From Mariannaea sp. PMI_226 (taxonomy: Eukaryota; Ascomycota; Sordariomycetes; Hypocreales; Nectriaceae), in NCBI GenBank assembly GCA_024336345.1, contig JANFOG010000011.1, forward strand, positions 620,001 through 684,000: a stretch of DNA of 64,000 nt, read 5' to 3'. The notes below the pieces were generated by a model, which did no database searches, had not been told where the DNA came from, and worked only from the letters and a program-made list of their open reading frames with translations. The position numbers and the translations under genes are program-made. Of this stretch, positions 23,851-34,480 are shown piece by piece (the stretch's first letter is position 1; every line of letters begins with the position of its first letter).

Positions 23851-25908
23851 GCTTAATGAGCCCCCAGCGTCTACGGACAGCATCGAAACGCGTACGTTTT
23901 ATCTGTCAAACTGTCGTCGAGTGTGTATTTCAGTCACAAGCTAACGCCAAGTCATCGTCCAGTTCGAAAGAAGCTCCTGCGCCAAAACCGAGATCTCGCC
24001 AAATCAAACAATGTGCGAGCGCTTCGTATCCGAGAACTCGAGAACGACTGTGCTTGCATGCTATCTGAGAATCTTGAGCTCCGCAGTCGAATCCTCGAGT
24101 TGGAGAAGGAGCTCGAGGACAATGACGCGCGGCGCATCGCCGACCATGCACTCGCAATCAGGGAGAAGTTGGAGTCGCAATTGACGGAATGGGGAATACT
24201 CCTCGCAGGCCTAGGTTTGGAGCCACCCATGAAGCGATTCTCTCCTCGTGTTAGAAGGTCGTCCAAGCCTAGGACGAGCTTTAGCTCTGTTCGACCGAGC
24301 CCATCACAAAGACGATTGAGGGATATTGCTAGAGATATTGAGGAGTTAGGTCAGATCTCGGAGCATAAATCATATCCAAGGATGTCGATGGAGTAAGTAT
24401 ATCCTCAAAATGTCGGGTCGAGTGTAAAGTAAGGCTAACAGTTTTGCAGCCCTGAGCAAATTCGAGCTCTTCGATCTGAGGCCGCTGACTCTGTCGACTC
24501 CCCCGAACTTGGGCCTCCTCCTATGTCACATTTCATTGACGAAGATCCTGTTAAATTCGATTCACCCAGCCGACCCTGCCCTGTACTCACCGAGGAGAGC
24601 CCCAAAATCAAATTGGAAGCGTCGGTTACTCTCGAGTCCCCACAAACCAACAAATTTACTGAAAGATCACCATCTCCCGAGAAAAAGAAGAAAGAGATTC
24701 CACCAGAATTCTTAGAAGATGAGAAACCACCACCACCACGTTTGGAAATGCCTGCATCTCAACCCACAAAGGCGGGCTCGAAGCGAAAACTTGCAGCTAG
24801 GGATGATATGGTAACAGCTAAGCCCCAGCCCGGTGGAAATGAGAATCAACCTCCCCGAGTGATTGCTGGAAAACCATCAATGCGCGAGAGAGTTGGAAAC
24901 AAGAGCCTTAAAGAGCTTGCTAGCACGAGAAAGGACGCCGCTCAGAGGGCCGGCACTTCAACAGTTCCTAGGAAACCTCTTGCAGCGAAAAGCACCAACA
25001 ATGATTTATCCTCCCCCAAGAAGACACCCAGCTCAGCCATTTTAGATGAGATTGCGGCTGCGAAAGCCGATCTCATCAAATCCAAGGCGTCCAATGATCG
25101 CCCCAAATCAAGAACAAAGAACTCGACTTCTGTGATTATTGATTCTGCTGTCGATCCCACTACTACCGCTCCAAGAATCGCAGAGATTAGGGCTGATCTG
25201 GGGACTCCTGTGGCCGAACCTGTTGTTCTGTCCCCCAGTTCACCAGAGACGGCGAACACCAAGGAAGTCTCCCGCGGCGGGACGCCGCCACCCACCGATA
25301 TCAATACCGACCGAGATCCGCCACGACCAAGCCGACGAAATAGAACGACAGTCAGCTACGCCGAGCCGAATCTCAGGGACAAGATGCGAAGACCAACCAA
25401 GGAATTATATGACGCAGTTTCGGGAGAAGGCAAATATTCGCGACGATCTAGTAACATTGAGGTCATTGCCCCTGAGTCTGCCAAGTCAAAGAAGGAGGAT
25501 GATTTTGCTGCATCTTGGAAGAAATTGCCGCCTGCTCCAGAGCATTTGAAGAAGGCTGAAGACGTTCCTGCGAGCCCCCTGGCCGGAAAGGGATCATCGC
25601 CCCTTGACCAGTCCAGGGAAAGGATAAGACGGACTTCAACCCTTGTCAAAGAATCAGTCCAGGATGACGAGATCAGAAGGGAAGAAGAGATTGAGAGGAG
25701 CAGCACACTGGCCAGTTCCGATACCTCCAACGTGAGCGAGGTTGATATCTACGAGTTTACTACCTCTTCACCTCAACCTGGGAAGGAAGCAGCAAGGAAG
25801 AAGACGAGTAGTCGCAGGGCAACCAGACGAGTTTCATCTGCAGTCACCGGTGAGGGTGGTCCCGCTGCCCAGGACCGCGCTTCGAGGAGAAGGAGTATGA
25901 TGTTGTAA
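23843..25908 (+). CDS. sgo1: Shugoshin, centromeric cohesion protector
   Basis: Three exons: 23843-23891, 23963-24392, 24450-25908; 645 aa. Intron 1 (71 bp, GTACGT, branch GCTAAC) joins MARLNEPPASTDSIET to LRKKLLRQNRDLAK, the conserved shugoshin N-terminus; intron 2 (57 bp, GTAAGT, branch GGCTAAC) joins at an Asp codon. Residues about 15-70 form the parallel coiled coil that in the family binds PP2A-B' (LRIRELENDCACMLSENLELR). The middle is disordered and basic/acidic mixed. The C-terminal shugoshin box lies near residues 448-475 (RRNRTTVSYAEPNLRDKMRR), the region that reads phosphorylated histone H2A. Family role: protects Rec8/Scc1 cohesin from separase and supports bi-orientation with Aurora B. 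It is divergent with DAD2, another segregation gene. The N-terminal match makes the first 49-bp exon secure. Confidence 0.95.
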
Positions 25909-26285
25909 TGACACTCGCATCTATGGGTACAGCGGAGTTTGTAGATTATTGGGCGTTTTTCGGAGTCTGTTGTCAATTTGCCCACACAAAACTTGCATTG
26001 TTGGCTATCGTTCAGACTGGTTCATGCTCAAGATACCATAGCGACGGAACTTTGTTTTCATTACTTTTTTTTCTTGTATTTACATGTCTATTGTTTGTCT
26101 TCATTACAACTGTACGCACACCGCCCATTAGGAACTGCCGGTGCTGTGACTTTCAATGATGATTCTTGGAAAGAGGTGCGTTTCTGTCCACGAAAAAAAC
26201 TGATGTGACGGTACCGTGAGGGTATAGATTCCATTAATGTTCTCCCTCCTTCTCCACGTAAAACTCTCACTCGCTATTATCCATG
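25909..26285. other. Intergenic region, convergent SGO1 and VPS29 3' ends
   Basis: 377 bp holding the two 3' UTRs; T-rich around 26060. Nothing else seen. Confidence 0.5.
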
Positions 26286-27019
26286 TCATGAGGAGGCAGC
26301 TTTGGGCTCAACTGGCTTTGTATATGTTACTTTCTCCACTGCTACTGTCTCATTGCCTTTGTCGTCCTTCCTCAGTTGGTACACATATAGTGTGAGAGAG
26401 ATACCCTGGACCTAAGCTGGATTTAGTACGGGAGCACATGTAACACGCGATTCGCAAATGCGAACTACTTACGTCCATCAAGCAGAAACTAGGAGTTGGC
26501 TCATCTCCATCCTTGTTCCATTCTGTCGCATAGGCTCCGGTTGCACTTCCAGGATTGACAAAGAACTTGTCCATATATTCGAATGCATCAAAACGATGCG
26601 TGCCGCCCCAGCAGAGAACATCGACATCAAGCTTGTTCGCTTCAGCAAGGAGAAGATCAGGTTCGTTCGACACTAATGTGAAGCCTTCAAGGAAGCCGAT
26701 GCGGATGCCGCCGTGAGTGACGAGCTGGGTTAGAGGAAGCGAAGTGGCCTCGACGTCATAGCGGCCTTTGACAATTTTTAGGTCTGGTGCAATCGATCGC
26801 AGGTACTCGTAGGTGTGTTTATCGGTGAGGTTTCCAAGACACAGCGTCTGGCCGATCTTGCCGGGAGCAAGGAGCTTCTTGAACTGGACGAAGGTGTTAG
26901 CTACCCTGAAGGAGGTTCGTCAAGGGACGAAGTGTATGGGGCCATCGTGCCTTTGCGGGAATGTCTAGGGCCCGATCGGGGATGTGCAAATCACCAATGA
27001 CGAGAATAAGGAAAGTCAT
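26286..27019 (-). CDS. vps29: Retromer subunit Vps29
   Basis: Three exons, minus strand: 27019-26951, 26883-26473, 26411-26286; 201 aa, close to the usual fungal length. Exon 1 gives MTFLILVIGDLHIPDRALDI, with the GDLHIP metallophosphoesterase-fold motif; exon 2 continues FKKLLAPGKIGQTLCLGN and carries THGGIRIGF, the SNEPDLLLAEANKLDVD block, WGGTHRF and NPGSATGA; exon 3 gives the final beta strands and a C-terminus ending AASS. Vps29 binds Vps35 in retromer, which sorts cargo from endosomes to the Golgi or plasma membrane; the phosphoesterase site is thought non-catalytic in the family. Intron 1 (67 bp, good GCTAAC branch) has a GC donor (AAG|GCACGA), since no GT donor keeps the frame; intron 2 is ordinary (GTAAGT, 61 bp). 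Divergent with RRP12. Confidence 0.96.
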
Positions 27020-27414
27020 GATGTTCTCTCTGGCGCTGGGGAGAGAAGCGAGTCTGAGGTTGTCTGCGCAAATCAATTGTGATATGATCGAGGTGAGCTT
27101 CCAACCCCCCTAGAAGCTCTGCGAGGCTGGAGGGGCAGGCACCCAAGCTGGGTAGGTACCTTCCTACGTATTCGCTCACTATTCGGATATAGCGGTACCG
27201 ACATACTGAGGTTCATACGTAATCTTGAACCCATCGCACGGACCACCTTTCCAGCCACCGAACAGGCTTGGTAACCTTCATCTTCTTATCGGACTGGCGG
27301 GGTGCGATAAGGAATTTTCAGTGTAAAAAAATTGGGATTTTGCACAACACCCGGTTTGGTACTTCACCGAACAATTCCAATACCTAAGGGTTGCGATTTG
27401 AATTGCTCGACAAG
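27020..27414. promoter_or_regulatory. Shared divergent promoter of VPS29 and RRP12
   Basis: 395 bp between the two start codons. Contains AGGTACCT at 27154-27161. No other recognised element. Confidence 0.6.
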
Positions 27415-30400
27415 ATGGCGACCCCTTCTCTGGCTGAAAAGCTGGACAGGATCAAGTCTCCTGGCCTCCAGAGCCAGCAGAAGGTAGGTTCTAGAATTAT
27501 TTTCTATTCGTCTTTGACTCGAAGCCTCACGTATAAGTACTAACCTGGCTGAAAATTACTAGACTGCCGTCGTGCTGCAGGCCGTTGAGTCGACTTTGAA
27601 GGAACAAAACACTGCTCCGACGTCAACAGGATACTTTGCCGCCCTCCTCGCTCTCCTACAGCAGGCAATTGCCAACGATACCGTTAACCCAGAGTTGGCA
27701 ACACCGGTCGTTTACCTCCTCGATACTGTTACACCTTATGCCCCGCAGCCTCTTCTTCGCGCCAAGTTCACACAGATCTTGACCCTCCTGGCACCTGTGC
27801 TTTTGTTGCAGGATGCCGAGGCTATACTTCTGCGATCATCCATTGGATGCCTTGAGTCCTTACTCTTGGCTCAGGACTCCGCATCATGGGAGCTCTCCGT
27901 CACCCAGATTGGACCGCGCCGAGCTGTTGCCGGCCTGTTGAACATGGCTCTGGATCACAGACCCAAGGTGCGAAGAAGGTCGCAAGATGCGCTGAAGAAA
28001 GTTCTCCGAAATCCACCCCCAAGCCCCTCATTGGATCATCCTGCCGCCGATATGTGCGCCCAAACCGCTATGAAGAACTTGGAGGATCTGGCTACCAAGC
28101 TCGCCCAATTGCGAAAGGGCAAGAAGTCTACGGATAACAGTCACGAACCTGCCATGATTCATGCTCTACAGCTTGTCAAGACAGTCGCATCGGCGAGTGG
28201 TGGATGGCCTAGCAAGAAAACCGAGTCCTTGTGCGAACTGTTGCTGGGAATCGCTAAGACTGGAAATGAGTACATGACTATGGCTTCCTTCGAAATTTTT
28301 GAAATGATTTTTGAGGGCATGACTGATGAAGTGTCGTCTGCTAAGCTCCCTCGACTGATGGAAATTATCTCAGAACTGCGCCCTGCCGCCAATGATACTC
28401 AACTCGTGCCCCCATGGTTGGCCATTCTATCAAGAGGCTACGATGTCTCTGCGCAAGTTGAACCTGATGAGACTTTCCAAAATCTCCCCAACCTGTTTGA
28501 TATGGTTTCACAATTTCTAGAGTCGCCATCTGAGAACATTCGAATTTCAGCATCGGAATGTCTGGTTTCCTTTATGGCCAACTGTGTGCCTCGACAAGTT
28601 ATCCTTGAGCCCTCGATCTACGACGAGAAAATCCTGGAGAAGATTGCCAGAACCGCCGAGTCATTGTTGACTGTTCAATACCAAGCCGCTTGGCTACAGA
28701 CCTTCAACGTCTTGGGTGCCATGTTTGATTCTCTGCGCTGGAGGTCCTTCCCCATCATGATCAACGTCACCAAGACCATTGGTGAGATTCGAGAAAACGG
28801 ATCATTCCGCAACAAAAAGGATGCCGACGATGTTATTGGAAAGGCCATCCGGGCCATGGGTCCTGGGGCCGTCCTCTCAGCTCTGCCCCTGAACCTGGCC
28901 AAGCCTGCTAAGGGACAACCTGGTCGAGCTTGGATGTTGCCCATTCTACGAGACTACATCAGCAACACCAACCTTGCGCACTTCAAGAGTGAGATGATTC
29001 CGCTCAGTGAGTTGATGTTCCAGAAGGTCCTTGACCGTGGTGAGGCAGAGAAAACCATGGAACACAAGATCTACGAGACCATCGTACAGCAGATCTGGTC
29101 GACTCTTCCCGGTTACTGCGATTTACCATTGGACCTGACCGATGCTTTCGACCAGGGCTTTGCCGAAATCCTTGCCAACCTCCTGTACAAGCAGACCGAC
29201 CTGCGATTGGACATTTGCAGAGCTCTTAAGACTCTGATCGAGTCAAACAAGGCAATTTCAGAGGTTGAAGATGAGGAGGAGGACCTTGTCCTCCAAAGCA
29301 GAGTGTCTCGCGCCACTGCCAAGAAGAACCTTGAGTACCTTTCGCAATTCGCTGGTAACATGCTTGCTGTCCTTTTCAATGTCTACACTCAGACTCTGCC
29401 CCAGACTCGTGGCCCCATCCTGCAGACTATCAACGTTTTCTTGAGCATTACCCCTGATCAAGAGCTTATGGAAACCTTCGATCGAGTGAGCAAAATGCTG
29501 GTCTCTGAGTTAGAGCAGGCTCCTAAGACCGACGAGAAGGCTAAGAATCAGAAGGCCAAGGATCACATGCCATCAACGGCACAGACCCTCATGGATATTG
29601 TCATAACTATGTCTATCTACCTCCCTAGAGAGAGCTTTGCTGCCCTTTTTGAGATCGCTTCCGTTATTACGTATAAGCAGGAGGAACCTCAGCTGCAAAA
29701 GAAGGCGTACAAGCTTATCCCTCGTCTCGCTGATTCTGAAATTGGCAAGGCTGCACTTAAAGAGAGATCTGAGGAATTGCAGAACCTCATCTTCTCCAGC
29801 ACCGAAAAGGTCTCCGCCCCCGCTCGACGAGAACGCCTCGCCGCCATTATAGCTCTCCTCCCCTTCATCCCCGACACTTCCCTCCATTTCATCCCTGCCG
29901 TACTCAGCGAGGTCGTTATCTGCTGCAAGGAGAACAACGAGCGAGCCAGAGAGACGGCGTATGAACTTCTTGTCCAGATGGGTCACCGTATGGTGAATGC
30001 GAACGGTACCACTATTGACAACACCAAGGTTCCTCACATGCCCAAGGATGCTCCCGCAGGAACAGCCAATATTGAAGAGTTTTTCACAATGGTCAGCGCT
30101 GGTTTGGCTGGAAGCACACCTCACATGATTTCTGCATCCATCACGGCCCTCAGCAGACTGCTGTATGAATTCCGAGAAGGCCTGAGCGACCAGACTCTTT
30201 CTGACTTGGTCCAAACCATGGATCTCTTCCTTACCTCAAACAACCGAGAAATTGTGAAGAGCTGCCTGGGATTTGTCAAGGTTTGCGTTATTGGACTCCC
30301 TGTCGAGCTCATGCTTCCTCGTTTATCTACCCTTGTCCCCAACCTCATCGTCTGGAGCCACGAGCACAAAGGTCATTTCAAGGCGAAGGTGAAGCACATT

Positions 30401-31249
30401 CTCGAGCGTATGGTTCGTAGATTCGGTTACGATAACATTCATAAGAATTGCCCCGAGGCGGATAAGAAATTGATTATCAACATTCGCAAGACGAAGGAAC
30501 GCTCGAAGAGAAAGAAGGATGCCGCTAAGGCTGGCCAGGATGGTGAGGAAAGCGGCTCGGACGATGAGGACCAACCGAAGCGCCAGTTTGAGAACGAGTA
30601 CGACCAGGCACTGTATAGTAGTGACTCGGACGAGTCAGACGGCTCCGATGACGAAGCCCCTCGACCAAAGAAGAAGACCCAGAAGGGCGGCAAGACGTAC
30701 ATTGTCGAGGATGACGATGAACCCCTCGACTTGCTCGACAAGAAGGCTCTGGCCAATATTTCCTCTACCAAGCCCGTCAAGCTCCGCAAACCTACCCGCA
30801 CCAAGGCCAAGGTTGATCTCGACGGCAAGCTCATCCTCGGCAAGGACAGCGACGACGAGGCAATGGACGTTGACCAGCCTGATGCCGCTGCCTCAGGCGT
30901 GGGTGCCTATGTCGCCGCTATCAAGGGCAAGGACGTCGCTAAACGTGGCCGCGGCGGTAAACTCAAGTTTTCCAACCGCCGTGACAACGATGACGACGAC
31001 GATGACGGTCACGATATGGACGCCGCCGATGCCTCCGCTGTCAAGAACAAGATCAGCCCTCGCGGAAATGGTCGCTTCCGCGGTGGACGAGGCGGTGGCG
31101 GCGGTGGTTTCCGCGGAGGTCGTGGAGGTCGCGGCGGCGCGCAGAGCGGAAAGGGCGGTATCGCAGCAGGCCGAAGAGGTTTGGGCATGGAAAAGAGACA
31201 TGGGCCGTCGGGTGGTGGTGTGGGCAAGAAGGGAAGAGGGCGCAACTAG
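27415..31249 (+). CDS. rrp12: Ribosome biogenesis and export factor Rrp12
   Basis: Two exons: 27415-27483 and 27563-31249 (1251 aa). The 79-bp intron (GTAGGT, TACTAAC branch) joins MATPSLAEKLDRIKSP...QQK to TAVVLQAVESTLKEQN in phase 0. The body is a long HEAT-type alpha-solenoid with the NUC173 region in the middle third (around SENIRISASECLVSFMAN and AAWLQTFNVLGAM). The last 250 residues are acidic/lysine-rich tracts (GSDDEDQ, SDSDESDGSDDEA, KKKTQKGGK) and from about residue 1190 an RGG box (RGGRGGGGGGFRGG). Rrp12 works in maturation and nuclear export of both ribosomal subunits, in the nucleolus and nucleus. Length and architecture match the family; the RGG tail is an RNA-binding/methylation region added in filamentous fungi. 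Shares a promoter region with VPS29. Confidence 0.96.
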
Positions 31250-31774
31250 ATGCCTTGGTTATACCCATTCCACACACAATGGTTTTTCCTTTTTCTTATG
31301 GCAGGTGTTTAAAAATCTACAGTCTATATAGGTTTCACGAAGGTATTCAAGTCAATGAACGTATGTACATATCGATTGATCGTTTGCCCCCCCTCCCTCT
31401 TCTCAAGTGCATAAGTGAAAGGGGTTTATTGGTGTTTGAGGGTTTGTTTTCCTGAGTTAGGAATTATGATATGGAGTCGAGCATTATTTCTCTCTATCAC
31501 ATGATATGTACCTATGAAATTCAATTGATGTGCATATGGGTATCATTTCCTCAAGATATGTATGTATTCTTTGCGATGGCTTCAGCCAAATCAAGTTGAA
31601 ACAGAATCGTCGTAAACATCGTCTCTCATCCTGTCTTCCCTCTTAGATCCTAATTTCCTCTATGCCAATAAAAAATGCCGCCCAACGCCATGCCCTGGCC
31701 ATGATATTCATTTCTAATGCTGAAAGATGCGTGCAAAGGCAAAATGCTGATATAGTGTCATGAAAAAATATCGA
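31250..31774. other. Intergenic region, convergent 3' ends
   Basis: 525 bp between RRP12 and the DUF2293 gene, AT-rich, with nothing coding. Confidence 0.5.
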
Positions 31775-34480
31775 TCATTCGATAACAATGACGTCCTCAG
31801 GTCGAGGAGGGCGCACAGGGAACCCTCGTCGAGGCGCACGATGTTCGTCTGTCGATGGGGGCTCGTGTTGGTAGTGCCGTTGCACCGGCTGAACGCGAAA
31901 AGGAGCAGTTGGTAATTGTTCACCATTTGTTCTAAGTCTGGTTAGCTGTTGGCTTGTAGTTTTTCATCTCAATCGGAAAGACATACACCTCTCTGTATGG
32001 TCCCTCACGGTAGATTATACGATCTCCAGTCATTGGTCTGGGTTCGGGCCTTGGTGGCTGATTAGACACATGGTAGTATTCCGATTCAAGACCTCGACCA
32101 CGGAACATCTCGTTGGATGCTTGAGGTAAAATAACCGGAGGTTCTGCCAGAGGTACCCGAACTTCATGGTTATAGGGAAGAGGGTAACCACTTGCGGCCG
32201 GAATGACATTGACTCCGAGGTTAGTTCGGCTTTCTCGCACCATCTGCGGGTTTTCTGGCAAGGAGGCAATATGATGTAGCTCTGCTGCCCTCTGAGCAAA
32301 CTGGGCTGGCTGTCTAAACTCCACCACTCTGGATGTCCGAGGAAGTGGATGAGGGTCACCAGGATGAGTCGAAACTCGTTCATAGAAACCCCCACGATCC
32401 TCCATAAGCACTGTAGTGCCTGGTCGGTCCTCTGGTCTTACAATCTCCTGGTGAAATCTCCTTGCCGGAGCCATAATTGGAAAGTGAGGTGACTCATGAG
32501 ATTGTCCATTAGAGCCATGAATGAAAGAGTTAGAAACGGGATATCCATCTCCAGCAGAAACATATTCTTGGTCACGAGAGATGTTGGATCTATATCCGCG
32601 AATATCGTCATGAGTCATTGGTGTTGCATATTGCTCTTTGTGAACCACCCGCCGGGTGACAACAACAGGTTCATCCCTGTGAAAAGCTCCTCTTGATGAG
32701 AGCCTCCTAGGAGAATAGCGCATGGGAGAGCCAATGGGGGAGCCGTTGCCAAATGTTTGGCCTCTGGGCGGCACAGCGCGGACAAAGGACGGTCTCATTG
32801 CCTCGGGAGAAGCCGGCTCGATTGAAGGTACCAACATATCTTGCAGGCGATCGGTGATCAGGACAGGGTGACGCGATACTAGACTACCGTGATGCACCTC
32901 CCTAGGGGTCATTACCTTATCATTTAGTGGCGCTTGCTGGAAGGGGGAATACGATCGCCGTACGGAATTCACGGGGTGACGGACATAGGAAGGAGCCTGT
33001 GCAACGTAGCCGTTTTCCGTCGGCGCTGGCCCTGCACCTGTTGCGGAAATTCTAGATTCGGATGAATCCAGGAATTCGTTGGGTGTGAATGGGGCAGCAG
33101 AAAATGGAGAGGGCTGATGCTGGGGGTAACTGGAGTTGGGGGCTCGATCTTTGGGACCTTGTTGAATCTCTGGAGTCTGTTCTTCGCGGAAACGCCGAAT
33201 AGCTTCTTGCCAAGCATGGTACCGCTTGAATCCTCTTTGCCCTTTCTTTTCAGATGTAGTCTTACGTTTGTTTTTCTTTACTTTGTCTTTTGCTCTGGCA
33301 GGTGTTTGAGTTCCATGACCATTGGGAGCCTTGGGAGTACGCCAGCGAATTGGACTGGCTTGAGTAGGGAGACTGCCCTCAACTTGGAGGGGAGCGGTTA
33401 CTCGCGAAGGTTCTGTCTCTTCGATAGAAGACTCATCTGTCTCCTCACCAGAATCATCGTCCTCGGAATCGGAAATCACAACCACTTCACGAAGAATCTC
33501 ATCCAGCTGGTCCCGGCCAGTTTCCTCGTCTCCTCGCCACTTGACAAGGGTATCTAGACACAAGCCTTCGACGACTTTGCGAGCATTTTGCCAAGTTGTT
33601 TCTTTCAGCAAATCATCATATCGAGTGTGGGTATGGCGGATGTGAGCGAGCACTGCAAGCTGAACTCGTCGAGCGAGTGTGATGTCTTCTGACAGGCCTA
33701 CCGGTTTGTCGCCCTTAAAGGTAGTTCCCTAGGGATATGAATATTTGCTGTCTGGATAATTGGGTGAAGGGGAGCACAAACCCTTCTGAATGCGTGTTCG
33801 ATGACCATCTGGCGATCAGTATTGGGGATCCGTGGGAACAAATCTCGGATGGCAGCATCTACTTGGGCATTGTATTCTTCCTGCGACTTTGGAATGGGCT
33901 CAGGCGATCCACCAGTGGTAAATAGTACGGCGGAATCTGATGCTTGACCTATGGAGGTTCGTGCTTCGTCGACAATCGTCTCTCTGATATGATGACCGAT
34001 ACGATGTACTTGATGGGCGAGGATGTTTGAATCTTGTTCTTTTGAATTCTGGGCAACGGCACGGTCAACGTTTGGGCTGACTTACAGAAGGGGCTACCAC
34101 ATACCGATACGATGAATATCATGGCATCCTTCCCGCGAGACAATTCTTTACATGCTGTAGTTAGTTCGGGGTTTCCAATAGGGACAAACTCGAAGCCTGG
34201 CGGCGGTGTTTTGTGCGTGGTGATCTAAGGGGGTAGTGAGTAATCCTGAACCATTACGGTAGCTTTCGCTTTGTACCTTGAATTCGAGCTTTTTCTTCTT
34301 CTCCTTGTTTTCGACGAACTCGAAGTATGAGAGATGTTTAGACTTGGGAATAACCGGCTTGGCTACGAAGCCTTCGGGCACAGGTGCCTTAGGGTCATAC
34401 TGGGACCTTTGGCTCCGCTTGTGCCTCTCCTTAGGACCTCCCGCCTGTCCGGCGAGAAGATTTCGTTTCTCTCTCCCCAT
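31775..34480 (-). CDS. DUF2293-domain protein with long disordered C-terminus
   Basis: Five exons, minus strand: 34480-34277, 34224-34105, 34048-33782, 33728-31987, 31931-31775; 829 aa. Introns are 52, 56, 53 and 55 bp; the last uses GTATGT with a GCTAAC branch and joins ...YREV to TNGEQLPTAPF. The basic N-terminus (MGREKRNLLAGQ) looks like a nuclear/nucleolar signal. DUF2293 spans about residues 165-270: AAIRDLFPRIPNTDRQMVIEHAFRR, then GTTFKGDKPVGL, LARRVQLAVLAHIRHTHTRYD and LVKWRGDEE. The rest is disordered: an acidic SDSEDDDSGEETDES run, a Lys-rich patch, then hundreds of Pro/Arg/Tyr/His-rich residues ending PPRPEDVIVIE. The DUF has no established biochemical role that I know. A nucleic-acid-linked role is inferred from composition only. 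Exon boundaries are all phase-consistent. Confidence 0.9.

Noticed and set aside
26951..27019. GT donor for the first VPS29 intron
   Set aside because: Available GT sites downstream shift the frame or insert residues absent from the conserved IP-K-FKKLL junction; only the GC donor fits.
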